Shown: in pieces, positions 14,190 to 22,479 of the stretch
Position numbering within the stretch: the stretch's first letter is position 1
Layout of the letters: each line of letters opens with the position of its first letter
Virus record (IMG/VR): IMGVR_UViG_3300042868_003444
Span: 1 to 36,450 of that record
Direction: 5' to 3' (one strand)
DNA: 36,450 bases
Source: a virus
Notes under the pieces: model-generated
What the model saw: only the letters and a program-made list of their open reading frames with translations
Databases searched by the model: none
Told to the model about the DNA's origin: nothing
Program-made: the position numbers and the translations under genes

Positions 14190-14380
14190 ATAACATTCCA
14201 CAAAATCTGTGCCTGCGAGAACTTGAGCGCTGGGTATACATTGAGGATATTCAGCCCCTGAGAGGGGTACTTGACTACCATTGGAATCAAGTATTCACAA
14301 AAGGGTTTGATCTTGGTGTTGAACATCAGAAACAACGTCAGTTGAGAGAAGCTTATTCATCGACGGAGACTTGGAAATGA
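14186..14380 (+). CDS. Hypothetical protein, 64 aa
   Basis: A mostly helical 64-residue protein (LRELERWVYIEDIQPLRG). ATGA overlap with the phosphatase-like gene and AAGGTG upstream. No family. Confidence 0.65.
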   Translation: MNNIPQNLCLRELERWVYIEDIQPLRGVLDYHWNQVFTKGFDLGVEHQKQRQLREAYSSTETWK

Positions 14381-14595
14381 GAAGCAGACCCTTCAAGATT
14401 GACATGAAGGATAGACTTTGGGACAAGCGGCACTCTATCCATCGAGCCATCTCATACTTGTCTAAACGGTTCTGTGTATTTGTAGGTAGAAAGTTGTTGA
14501 CAGGCGTAAGGTCTGCGCATAGAATGCCTGCTGCTAGGAAGTTTAGAACTCAGTTGAGAATTCAACGATATGTCAAAAGGAAAACAAATGACTAA
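14377..14595 (+). CDS. Highly basic small protein, 72 aa
   Basis: Arg/Lys make up roughly a third of the 72 residues, with only a few acidic ones, suggesting nucleic-acid contact. The ATG at 14377 is in an ATGA overlap. The 3' end overlaps the ligase start by eight bases and contains a promoter-like element (14497-14525). Confidence 0.6.
   Translation: MRSRPFKIDMKDRLWDKRHSIHRAISYLSKRFCVFVGRKLLTGVRSAHRMPAARKFRTQLRIQRYVKRKTND
14497..14525 (+). promoter_or_regulatory. Possible promoter ahead of DNA ligase
   Basis: TTGACA (14497-14502), 17-base spacer, TAGAAT (14520-14525), inside the 3' part of the basic gene and about 60 bases before the ligase start. Perfect -35, 5/6 -10. The coding context makes chance possible. 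Confidence 0.4.
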
Positions 14596-15550
14596 TCAAA
14601 TCGATGGTTTCAAACCAATGCTTGCCTGCGACTGGCACGAAGAAAAGCTTAAATTCCCCTGTATTGTCCAACCGAAGCTAGATGGTGTTCACTCATTGAA
14701 TCGTCATGGTAAGTGCCTTGGTCGCAGTCTAAAGTCGCATGAGAATCGCTATGTTACTGAGCAGTTCAGTAAGCCTGAATATCATGGTTTCTGTGGTGAA
14801 AAGATTGATGCCGACCTTGGAACTACTCACCCTGATCTTTGCCGAATTACTTCGGGTAACCTTCGTCGGATTGAAGGTGAACCAAATATTGTTTGGGTGC
14901 TATTTGATTATGTAACTGAAGAAACCAAGGGTCTGGGATATGTACAGCGAATGCACAAATTGGAAGAATACCTTGATTGTCTTGAATCGGATGACTTTGT
15001 TCCAGTTGACATTGTAGAATCAACTCTTGTTGAAAACCTAGAACAACTTCTGGAACTGGAAGAAGAGTATCTTAATCATGGATACGAAGGTATCGTCATC
15101 CGCGATCCTAACGCACCTTATAAGTATGGTCGTTGTGGTAAGACGTTCATGGGTGCATGGCGTGTAAAGCGTTTCATTGAAGAAGAAATCCTTGTTGACA
15201 AGATCAATGAAGGTATGCATAATGCAAATGAAGCAAAGACGAATGAACTAGGTCGAACCGAGCGCAGCACACACCAAGAAAACATGAAACCCAATGGCTT
15301 GCTTGGAAACATGGAAGGGACTACAATCAAGGATATTCATGATCCGCAATCTGGTGAGCTATTGATTCCCAAAGGTGAACGTGTTACAGTGAGTCCTGGT
15401 GAAATGAATCACAAGATGCGAGGGTTCTACTTTGAAAATCCTAGTGAAATTGTAGGACATGTGATCAAGTTCAAGATGTTCCCGAAGGGTGTAAAAGATA
15501 AGCCTCGATTCCCTACATATGTGAGTCATCGTAATGAAAATGACACTTGA
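14588..15550 (+). CDS. ATP-dependent DNA ligase
   Basis: Motif I is K30-L-D-G (QPKLDG), then motif III-like VLFDYV, motif IV YEGIVIRDP and motif V WRVKRF, in the order of T7-type ligases. The C-terminal OB-like part follows the nucleotidyltransferase core. At 320 residues it is close to the T7 enzyme (359 aa). It seals nicks in replicated DNA. The ATG at 14588 follows AAAAGGAAAACAA. Confidence 0.92.
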   Translation: MTNQIDGFKPMLACDWHEEKLKFPCIVQPKLDGVHSLNRHGKCLGRSLKSHENRYVTEQFSKPEYHGFCGEKIDADLGTTHPDLCRITSGNLRRIEGEPNIVWVLFDYVTEETKGLGYVQRMHKLEEYLDCLESDDFVPVDIVESTLVENLEQLLELEEEYLNHGYEGIVIRDPNAPYKYGRCGKTFMGAWRVKRFIEEEILVDKINEGMHNANEAKTNELGRTERSTHQENMKPNGLLGNMEGTTIKDIHDPQSGELLIPKGERVTVSPGEMNHKMRGFYFENPSEIVGHVIKFKMFPKGVKDKPRFPTYVSHRNENDT

Positions 15551-16067
15551 ACAAGCACTGGATTGGCTAATCGAGCATGACCCTGATCTTGCACAGCGAT
15601 TCATTGAAAAGCACCTTGCAAGAATCGAACTGCACAAGCGACTGAAAGAACACAAGAAAGCAAAGCTTGACAAACACGTTCTACAGAGTCATAATTTCCG
15701 CTGTGGATCAATTGAAACAATTTCGGAGGATAAAACCATGAAACACTCAATCAAAGAACTTGACGCTATCCTAGACACTCCTTATACATTCAGGGATTGT
15801 TCTGCTGAGAATCTTCGGCTATACTTCTACTACTTGCTCGATGCTGTGTGGGTAGAAGGCGAAGACTTCAGTGGTAAGCGACCCTTTGGTAATTCTGACT
15901 GGGAAACCGAAGTCTACGCAGCACTGATTGCAATCAACGCAATTTATGGTAGAATCGATGAAGACGGTCGCCCTTGGCGGTTCAACGAACGAGAAGCCAA
16001 CCAGTTGATTTCTAAGTTAATCCTGCGATGTACTGGTGCAGATAGATATTTTGATCAGGAGGATTGA
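15534..16067 (+). CDS. Phage protein with internal in-frame start, 177 or 109 aa
   Basis: A continuous frame of 177 residues that starts inside the ligase 3' end without a clear ribosome-binding site. At 15738 an in-frame ATG (MKHSIKELDAILDTPYTFRD) follows a very strong GGAGGATAAAACC. The part from that ATG corresponds to a widespread small phage family with the motifs ILDTPYTFRDCSAENLR, FSGKRPFGNS and DWETEVYAALI, normally a protein of about 110 residues. The 68 residues before it (helical, many charged) look like a separate small protein. So one fused protein, or two products from one frame, are possible. Confidence 0.75.
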   Translation: MKMTLEQALDWLIEHDPDLAQRFIEKHLARIELHKRLKEHKKAKLDKHVLQSHNFRCGSIETISEDKTMKHSIKELDAILDTPYTFRDCSAENLRLYFYYLLDAVWVEGEDFSGKRPFGNSDWETEVYAALIAINAIYGRIDEDGRPWRFNEREANQLISKLILRCTGADRYFDQED

Positions 16068-16226
16068 ATGACTAAGAAAGAGTTGAAGCGTATCATGCTT
16101 GAGGTTATTGCTGAGGCAGATCAATACGACAAAGATAGCTGGTATTGTACCGATCAAGAAGTAACCCAGGTTGGAATTGAAGCCTTGGCTAAAAAGTTGA
16201 ATATTGATCTCGATAAGGAAGACTAA
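16068..16226 (+). CDS. Small acidic protein, 52 aa
   Basis: A 52-residue helical protein (KKELKRIMLEVIAEADQ). The ATG directly follows the upstream stop, with CAGGAGGATTGA as ribosome-binding site. No family. Confidence 0.65.
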   Translation: MTKKELKRIMLEVIAEADQYDKDSWYCTDQEVTQVGIEALAKKLNIDLDKED

Positions 16227-16239
16227 ATAAGGAGTTATA

Positions 16240-16416
16240 ATGCTGAAGATGCTACTTGTGTTTTTTCTAATCTGTTCCCTGGTGTATGGTATCGGATACT
16301 TCTTCTTCACTGGAGGAAAGTATGCTATCATCAACACTAGTAAGTGGGTTGGTATTAGTATTTTTGTCGCTACGATTGCACTTGCTGTGATTAGTGGTAT
16401 TGTTATTGTGTTTTAA
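16240..16416 (+). CDS. Small membrane protein, 58 aa
   Basis: Two hydrophobic helices, residues 3-23 and 38-58, with a Gly-Lys containing turn between. AAGGAGTTATA precedes the ATG. It lies directly before the SPFH lipoprotein gene, which may be its membrane partner. Confidence 0.7.
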   Translation: MLKMLLVFFLICSLVYGIGYFFFTGGKYAIINTSKWVGISIFVATIALAVISGIVIVF

Positions 16417-16427
16417 AGGAGAAACTT

Positions 16428-17243
16428 ATGCAAATTATGAAGAATCTGAAAGCCCTGCTGGTTGCAGCAATGGTTGTTATCGCTGGTGCAAATCTTACGG
16501 GTTGCACTCGAATTGAGACTGGTGAAGTTGGCGTCCGTATCAATGCATCAAAGCAGATCGAAGGCTCAGAACTACCCCCTGGTAGTTGGAATCAAATTCT
16601 GGTTGGTAGCGTCTTGACCTTCCCGGTTAAGGATGTTACAATGACTCTGGAGAACAAGACCCCGCTGACAGCAGACAATGCTGCACTAGCTGACTTTGAT
16701 GTGAGTGTAGTCTATAACATCAGTCAGAGTTCGGTTGCTGAACTGTACAGTACCAAGGCACGAAGCTTCCATGCTGTGTTCGATGGCGACAATTATCTAA
16801 TGTACAACTACATTAGTACTCTTGTCAACAATGCTTCGTACAAGGCTGTCCGTCAGTACAAGTCTCTGGAAGTAGCAGACAATCGCCAGAAGATTGAACA
16901 GGATATTCGTGAACAAGTGCAAATTGCTCTTGCAGCAGAGAATCTTGATAAGTCCCTGACTATCTCTGCAGTTCAAGTTCGAAACGTTCAGCCTAATGCA
17001 CAGATTCTGCAAGCTGCCACTGCATTCGTTGCAAGTCAGAATGAACTGCGTATCAAGGAAAATGAAGTGAAGATCGCTGAAGCTGAATCTCGTCGGATGG
17101 CTGCTCTGTCTGCTAATTCCAAGCAGAGTATCGACTACATGCAAGCACAAGCTGCTGTGAACTATTCTGAAGCTGTCAAGGCAGGTAAGGTTAATACCAT
17201 CATCGTCCCTGTTGACTTCAAAGGCATGGTAAGCATTAAGTAA
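16428..17243 (+). CDS. SPFH/band-7 domain lipoprotein
   Basis: N-terminal signal peptide with lipobox LTGC (Cys26), then an SPFH/prohibitin-like domain: ETGEVGVRI, the long central region with DADVSVVYNI-like strands, and the C-terminal coiled coil ELRIKENEVKIAEAESRRMAA. At 271 residues it has the usual size. SPFH proteins form membrane rings. Phage copies are known but their role is not. AAAGGAG precedes the ATG. Lipid anchoring in place of a transmembrane helix is unusual for the superfamily. Confidence 0.85.
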   Translation: MQIMKNLKALLVAAMVVIAGANLTGCTRIETGEVGVRINASKQIEGSELPPGSWNQILVGSVLTFPVKDVTMTLENKTPLTADNAALADFDVSVVYNISQSSVAELYSTKARSFHAVFDGDNYLMYNYISTLVNNASYKAVRQYKSLEVADNRQKIEQDIREQVQIALAAENLDKSLTISAVQVRNVQPNAQILQAATAFVASQNELRIKENEVKIAEAESRRMAALSANSKQSIDYMQAQAAVNYSEAVKAGKVNTIIVPVDFKGMVSIK

Positions 17244-17251
17244 AGGAAACT

Positions 17252-19027
17252 ATGTGCGCAGCATTCGTTAAACATACGAATTGCGAAGAGTGTGGCTCAA
17301 CCGACAACAAGGCAGTTTATGATGATAATTCTAGCCATTGCTTTGGTTGCGGCCACACTGTACTTAGCGATGAGTATAAGAAAGAATTGAAGGAAAAGAA
17401 GCCCTTGCAGATGCGCGTTAGGGCTTCTGCTGTTTCTACAGAACAAAAACAAGAAAGGGTAGCAATGAGTAAAGAAATGATCACTGATGAAGAGAATGAA
17501 GAACTAAAATCAAGGACGGAATTATCTGGCAAAGGTTATCGTGGAATCTCAGACGAAGTACTGAAGTTCTACGGATGCCGCACAGAGTTTGATGATGAAG
17601 GTGATGTGTATGCACGATACTATCCGTATACAATCGATGGTAAACTGTCAGGATATAAGGTCCGAAAGCATCCTAAGACATTCGGTGGTAACATCGGAAA
17701 TACTGGTAAGGACTGTGACTTATATGGTCAATTCCGCTTTAAAAATGGAGGTAAATACCTTCTAATTGTTGAAGGGGAAGAAAAGACACATGCTGCCTAC
17801 CAGATGTTTCTTGATTATGCCCGAAGTAAATCTTCAGAATTTGTTACAGCCGTTGTAGGCTTAGGGCAAGGTGTAGGGTCTACCAAGCAACTAGCAAATG
17901 CTTACGAATTCGTAAACTCTTTCGATACAATTTATCTGGGCATGGATTCCGATGAACCAGGACAAGAAGCTGTCGAAAAACTGGTAGCGGTATTACCTAA
18001 AGGTAAGGTAAAAATCGTAAAGTGGAGTAAATATAAAGACGCAGACGATTACCTATTGAATGACGCTGGGAGAAAGTTTCTGAACGACTTTTATAATGCG
18101 ACTACCTATGTACCTGCTGGTGTAGTAGGTAGTTCTGAGTTGTACCAACAGTTGCTAGACATGGCTTTGGTTGAGAAGATTCCACTTCCACCTTTCATGA
18201 AGAAGCTTGACAATATGCTAGGTAGTATTGAGCTAGGTACAATTGGAATTCTTGCAGCAGGCAGTGGAGCAGCAAAGACAACCTTCGCAAACGAATGCCT
18301 CTATTTTTGGTTGTTCAATTCTCCGCATAAAGTGGGCGTAGTGAGTCTAGAATTAACTTGCGCTCAGTATGGTCAGGCTTTACTGTCTCGACACATTGAG
18401 AAAAGAATTTCTTCAATTCGTGACCCACAGGAGAAGTTTGAGTTCCTGAAGCAAAGCAGTATCAAGGATAAAGCCGACAGTTTATTTAAAAACAACGAAG
18501 GACACGACAGGTTCATGCTCATTGACGAACGTGAAGGTGCTGTTTCTGTCCTTCAGGACAAGATTGAAGAACTTGTGATATCATGTGGTTGCAGAGTAAT
18601 CATTCTTGATCCGGTATCTGACCTACAGGATGGATTGTCTATTGATGAACAGGCTGTCTTTTCTAAGTGGATGAAGGGGATGGTGAAGCGATACAACATG
18701 ACGTTCATTCTCATTGCTCACATTCGAAAGTCAGGTAGTAATAAAGACGCAGCATCATCAGGTTCTTTTATTCCAGAAGAAGCGATCATGGGTTCAAGTA
18801 CACTATTTAAGTCAGCAAGCTGGGTTGTCATGATGCAGCGAGACAAGTACAATGACGATCCTATCGTTAGGAATACCACTCGACTTACTTTAAGTAAGAA
18901 CCGCAGTGGTGGTGAGACAGGTAATGCTGGAGAAGTGTATTACGATCCTGAAGAGCACAAGCTGTACGACTACAAAGAATTGTTTGGAAAGGATTTCGAA
19001 GCTCCAGAACAAATGAAACGCAACTGA
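17252..19027 (+). CDS. Bifunctional DNA primase-helicase (T7 gp4 type)
   Basis: Zinc ribbon with C11, C14, C30 and C33, linker, TOPRIM primase core (LIVEGEEKTHAA, GMDSDEPGQEA), then a DnaB-type helicase. Walker A reads AAGSGAAKTT at 335-344, with Lys342, but the Gly before the Lys is Ala. Walker B is RVIILDPVSD, then AHIRKSG and the C-terminal Arg finger region. The 591 residues match the family. It makes primers and unwinds DNA ahead of the polymerase at 19665. AAGGAAAC precedes the ATG. Confidence 0.93.
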   Translation: MCAAFVKHTNCEECGSTDNKAVYDDNSSHCFGCGHTVLSDEYKKELKEKKPLQMRVRASAVSTEQKQERVAMSKEMITDEENEELKSRTELSGKGYRGISDEVLKFYGCRTEFDDEGDVYARYYPYTIDGKLSGYKVRKHPKTFGGNIGNTGKDCDLYGQFRFKNGGKYLLIVEGEEKTHAAYQMFLDYARSKSSEFVTAVVGLGQGVGSTKQLANAYEFVNSFDTIYLGMDSDEPGQEAVEKLVAVLPKGKVKIVKWSKYKDADDYLLNDAGRKFLNDFYNATTYVPAGVVGSSELYQQLLDMALVEKIPLPPFMKKLDNMLGSIELGTIGILAAGSGAAKTTFANECLYFWLFNSPHKVGVVSLELTCAQYGQALLSRHIEKRISSIRDPQEKFEFLKQSSIKDKADSLFKNNEGHDRFMLIDEREGAVSVLQDKIEELVISCGCRVIILDPVSDLQDGLSIDEQAVFSKWMKGMVKRYNMTFILIAHIRKSGSNKDAASSGSFIPEEAIMGSSTLFKSASWVVMMQRDKYNDDPIVRNTTRLTLSKNRSGGETGNAGEVYYDPEEHKLYDYKELFGKDFEAPEQMKRN

Positions 19028-19076
19028 TGAATACCTCCCTTCGGGGAGGTTTTCTTCATTGGAGAACAAATGAAAC
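19006..19076 (+). repeat. 14-base direct repeat around a terminator
   Basis: AGAACAAATGAAAC occurs at 19006-19019, in the last codons of the primase-helicase gene, and again at 19063-19076, where it forms the ribosome-binding region and start codon of the HNH gene. The two copies are 57 bases apart with the hairpin terminator between them. It looks like a copy of the helicase 3' end made when the endonuclease gene was inserted. Confidence 0.7.
19033..19058 (+). terminator. Rho-independent terminator
   Basis: ACCTCCC-TTCG-GGGAGGT hairpin (19033-19050), seven pairs on a stable TTCG loop, followed by TTTCTTC. It lies six bases after the primase-helicase stop. The HNH and polymerase genes downstream therefore need read-through or another promoter, none of which I can see clearly. 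Confidence 0.8.
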
Positions 19077-19663
19077 ACATAAAAGATTACAATGCAATAA
19101 ATTGGGAAAGCTATTTTTACTATGATGAAACTTCGCCGAGTAAATTGCGATGGAAAATTGACATTTATAAAGGAATAGGAAGAGTTGCCAAGGTTGTGAG
19201 AAAACACGATGTAGCCGGGTCTTTACACAAGACTAAACGGTACTGGAGAGTTGTTCTTAACAAATCAACATATGTTGTTCATAGAATAATTTTCAAAATG
19301 CAAAATAAAGAATATAATCTGCTAACTGATGATTTAATAGATCATATCGATAGAGATAAAACCAATAACTCAATCGATAATCTCAGACTTGTTTGTAACA
19401 GTGTTAACCATAGAAACATGAAACTAAGCGTGAGAAATAAATCAGGAATTACGGGTGTTTGTAGAACAACGAATAAAGATGGAATATCTGTTTGGAGGGT
19501 TACCTTTCGTAAGTTAGATAGTACACAGGGTCAGAAAGTTTTCTCTATAAATAAATACGGGGAAGAAAATGCTAGACAGATGGCAATCGACTATCGTGAT
19601 AGAATGATTGACGAACTTAATCGGCAAGGTGCTGGTTATACTGAGAATCACGGAAAGGACTAA
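19070..19663 (+). CDS. HNH homing endonuclease with AP2 domain
   Basis: The HNH core IDHIDRDKTNNSIDNLRLV is followed by the AP2-type part (NKSGITGVCRTT, VWRVTFRK, NKYGEENARQMA). The C-terminus ends YTENHGKD, like the paralogue at 9651-10190. It sits between primase-helicase and polymerase, a well-known homing location. Its last codons (GGA AAG GAC TAA) form the ribosome-binding site of the polymerase gene. AT-rich codon use differs from the replication genes around it, consistent with transfer. Confidence 0.9.
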   Translation: MKHIKDYNAINWESYFYYDETSPSKLRWKIDIYKGIGRVAKVVRKHDVAGSLHKTKRYWRVVLNKSTYVVHRIIFKMQNKEYNLLTDDLIDHIDRDKTNNSIDNLRLVCNSVNHRNMKLSVRNKSGITGVCRTTNKDGISVWRVTFRKLDSTQGQKVFSINKYGEENARQMAIDYRDRMIDELNRQGAGYTENHGKD

Positions 19664-19664
19664 C

Positions 19665-21836
19665 ATGGAAGAAGTTAAGTTTATCGATGGAGATTGGGTA
19701 TATGACATTGAGACATACCCTAACTGTTTTACCTTCTGTATTGTCAAGTCGAATGGTAAGTATCTCAAGGTATTTGAAATCTCTTCACGTAAGAATGAGC
19801 AGGAAGGGCTATTTAAGTGCCTAGACTATCTGTATGACAATAAACAAGTATTAGTTGGATTCAATAACATTGGATTCGATTATCCAATTGTTCATCAAAT
19901 CTACTCAGAATATCGTCGCAGTAAACGTAAGGTGTTTACCGCAGAGTATATCTATGATCTTGCACAAGAGCAGATTGCTTCATTCAAGACGGGTTTCGGT
20001 AAGACTGTATCCAACAATGACACCTTGATTAAACAACGTGATCTATTCAAGATTCATCACTTCGATAACAAAGCGAAGAGTACCAGCTTGAAGATGCTAG
20101 AGTTCAACATGAAGTCCGACAATATCGAAGACCTACCATTTCCTGTAGGTACAGTATTGACAGATGATCAAATGGATACTCTGATTACATATAACAAGCA
20201 TGATGTACTGGAAACTCTGAAGTTCTATCAGAAGTCAATCCCTGCGATTCTACTTCGTGCAGACCTGACTGAGAAGTACGGTATTGACTTTACGAACTAC
20301 AACGATACGAAGATTGGTAAGGAATACTTTATCAAGCGATTGGAAGACGCTATTCCTGGTAGTTGTTATCGGAAAGAAGGTCACAAGCGAGTTGTCAATC
20401 AAACCCGCCGACCAATTATCAAGATCAAGGATTGCCTGTTTGATTACTATGATTTCAAGCGACCGGAGTTCCAGGCTATTCTGGAATGGTTCAAGAATCA
20501 ACGTATTCATGAAACCAAAGGTGTATTCAGTAATATTGATGAAGGTGATCTAGGCGATGTAGCGCAATATGCTGAGTTGAAAGAGAAACGTCAGAAACTC
20601 AAAGGGAAACCTACTGACCAAGATATTGCTGCCTTCAAATCAGAACATCCGAAGGGATGGATTCAGACTGAAGAATTGAAAGCTACTTACACTGAGATTC
20701 AACCAGATGGTACGAAGGTTAAGAAGCACAAACTATCTTACTGGAAACACTGGAGAGTTGCAGAGACACTTAACATCGTAGTTGATGGATTCCGATTTGA
20801 CTTCGGTACAGGTGGTATTCACGGTAGTATCTCCAACAAGATTGCAAAAGCTACCTGGAAGTATAAGATCAAAGATGCAGACGTAGCGAGTATGTATCCG
20901 AATATCGCTATCTCCAATAATGTGTATCCTTTGCACCTTAGTTCTAAGTTCTGTGAAATCTATCTGGACGTTTACGAACAGCGCAAAAGTTTCAAGAAAG
21001 GTACTCCTGAGAATGCCGTTATGAAGCTAGCCTTGAACGGAGTCTACGGGGATAGTAACAACAAGTACGGTCCTTTCTATGATCCGCAGTATACAATGAC
21101 GATTACTATTAACGGTCAGCTGTCACTTTGCTTGCTTGCTGAACGACTGATGGAAATCGAAGGTCTTAAGCTTATCCAGGTTAATACTGACGGTGTTACG
21201 GTAGCTCTTCCAATTGATAAGGAAGACGAGTACAATCAAGTCTGTGCTGATTGGCAGAAGAAGGTTAAGCTTGAATTGGAATTCGCCGATTACTCGCAAA
21301 TGCTAATCCGTGATGTGAACAACTATATTGCTGTTTACACCAACGGTAAGGTAAAGCGCAAAGGTGCATACCAGTATGAAGACCTGGGCTGGCATCAAAA
21401 CCAAGGCGGATTGATTATTCCAATGGCAGCAGAAGCAGCAATGCTACGCGGAGAAGATATTGAAACTTTCATTCGTTCGCACAAGAACAAGTGGGATTTC
21501 ATGCTTCGTACTAAGGTTCCTCGTAGCTCAAGACTGGTGATGCGGTTCGAAGATGGTAGTGAGGTTGACCAGCAGAACATTTGCAGGTATTATCCTAGCA
21601 AGCAAGGTGGGAAGTTGGTCAAGATCATGCCTGCACTTGCTAACAAGGAAGATCAAAGCGACCGTGAGCTAGGGATCGACACTGCCTGGAATGTGAAGGT
21701 CTGCAACAACGCTTGCCTTTTTGACTTCGATGATGTAGACTACGATTACTATGTTGCTGAAGCCACCAAGCTACTTGTTGGCGTAGAGCATTCCGAACCA
21801 CTACCTAGCCGAGAGGATGAAGAAGATGAAACCTAA
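19665..21836 (+). CDS. DNA polymerase, family-B-like, with 3'-5' exonuclease
   Basis: Exonuclease motif I is D14-x-E16 (VYDIETYP), then GFNNIGFDYP (Exo II) and YNKHDVLET (Exo III). The polymerase part has motif A as DVASMYPNI, motif B as KLALNGVYGDSNNKYG, and motif C as VNTDGVTV. The DxxSLYP and Kx3NxxYG patterns point to family B, but the usual DTD of motif C is NTD here. At 723 residues it is complete. The start at 19665 uses the GGAAAGGA formed by the HNH gene end. Confidence 0.93.
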   Translation: MEEVKFIDGDWVYDIETYPNCFTFCIVKSNGKYLKVFEISSRKNEQEGLFKCLDYLYDNKQVLVGFNNIGFDYPIVHQIYSEYRRSKRKVFTAEYIYDLAQEQIASFKTGFGKTVSNNDTLIKQRDLFKIHHFDNKAKSTSLKMLEFNMKSDNIEDLPFPVGTVLTDDQMDTLITYNKHDVLETLKFYQKSIPAILLRADLTEKYGIDFTNYNDTKIGKEYFIKRLEDAIPGSCYRKEGHKRVVNQTRRPIIKIKDCLFDYYDFKRPEFQAILEWFKNQRIHETKGVFSNIDEGDLGDVAQYAELKEKRQKLKGKPTDQDIAAFKSEHPKGWIQTEELKATYTEIQPDGTKVKKHKLSYWKHWRVAETLNIVVDGFRFDFGTGGIHGSISNKIAKATWKYKIKDADVASMYPNIAISNNVYPLHLSSKFCEIYLDVYEQRKSFKKGTPENAVMKLALNGVYGDSNNKYGPFYDPQYTMTITINGQLSLCLLAERLMEIEGLKLIQVNTDGVTVALPIDKEDEYNQVCADWQKKVKLELEFADYSQMLIRDVNNYIAVYTNGKVKRKGAYQYEDLGWHQNQGGLIIPMAAEAAMLRGEDIETFIRSHKNKWDFMLRTKVPRSSRLVMRFEDGSEVDQQNICRYYPSKQGGKLVKIMPALANKEDQSDRELGIDTAWNVKVCNNACLFDFDDVDYDYYVAEATKLLVGVEHSEPLPSREDEEDET

Positions 21837-21978
21837 TCTGGTACTTATCGTAGGAAACCGCGCCATTCGATACGTTAATGGTGTCCGTGATCAAATCGCT
21901 GAGATTGACTGGACTACTGATCGACGGGAGATTCGGCGCGGAATTGAATCTTTTCGGGTTAACGGGATTAAGGAGTAA
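21826..21978 (+). CDS. Truncated relative of the 316-aa protein at 29463, 50 aa
   Basis: The start LVLIVGNRAIRY matches the first residues (LVLIGSRAIEYW) of the protein at 29463-30413, and the DWTTDRREI segment parallels its DYDFIGTKEEF. Only the first 50 residues of that protein are represented. It overlaps the polymerase end by 11 bases and ends in AAG GAG TAA, the ribosome-binding site for the next gene. It may be a decayed copy kept for coupling, or a small functional module. Confidence 0.6.
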   Translation: MKPNLVLIVGNRAIRYVNGVRDQIAEIDWTTDRREIRRGIESFRVNGIKE

Positions 21979-21981
21979 AAC

Positions 21982-22479
21982 ATGAAAGACATTGACTGGA
22001 GCAAACAGCATTGCGGAGTACATCAGGCACACATTGAAGACTTGTGCCATCTGATGCCCGATCTTGTACCTTTGCTTGAAACATTCCCTGATAATGCTTT
22101 TGACTTTACTTGGGATGTAAAAGTTCACATGTTGATGCCCCGTCAATATCCTTGCATTCCTAATTGGCACGTAGACAACGTACCTCGTTCTAAAGATGGA
22201 CGACAAGAGTTTGATAAGGTACAATTGGATAAACCGATGTACCTCTGGATCAGCAACGGCCCATTGACCGAGTTTGAAGATGGTTATATTCGTCCTAAGA
22301 CTTGGGTAAAATTCAATCAAGCCGATAGCCATCGTGGAACTGCAGCACAAGAGTTTTGCTGGCGAGGGTTTATCCGTGCAACGCACAAAGACATTTTGCC
22401 TTACGATGATAGTCGGACACTGCAACAAATTCAACGCAGGCATTGTCAAGTATACGTACCGGAGGATTACAAATGGTAA
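21982..22479 (+). CDS. 2OG-Fe(II) oxygenase-like phage protein
   Basis: 165 residues. The segment MLMPRQYPCIPNWHVDN supplies an HxD pair, and about 80 residues later ADSHRG plus CWRGFIR could be the second His and the 2-oxoglutarate-binding Arg of the HxD...H double-stranded beta-helix. No other family fits better, but I rate the assignment as tentative. Targets could be a nucleobase or protein side chain. AAGGAGTAAAAC precedes the ATG. Confidence 0.55.
   Translation: MKDIDWSKQHCGVHQAHIEDLCHLMPDLVPLLETFPDNAFDFTWDVKVHMLMPRQYPCIPNWHVDNVPRSKDGRQEFDKVQLDKPMYLWISNGPLTEFEDGYIRPKTWVKFNQADSHRGTAAQEFCWRGFIRATHKDILPYDDSRTLQQIQRRHCQVYVPEDYKW

Noticed and set aside
15195-15223. TTGACA-17-CATAAT inside the ligase gene
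   Set aside because: No gene start within 300 bases, likely chance.
21805-22449. Minus-strand frame of 214 codons opposite the oxygenase-like gene
   Set aside because: All neighbours are on the plus strand with coupled starts, and this frame lacks any translation signal.
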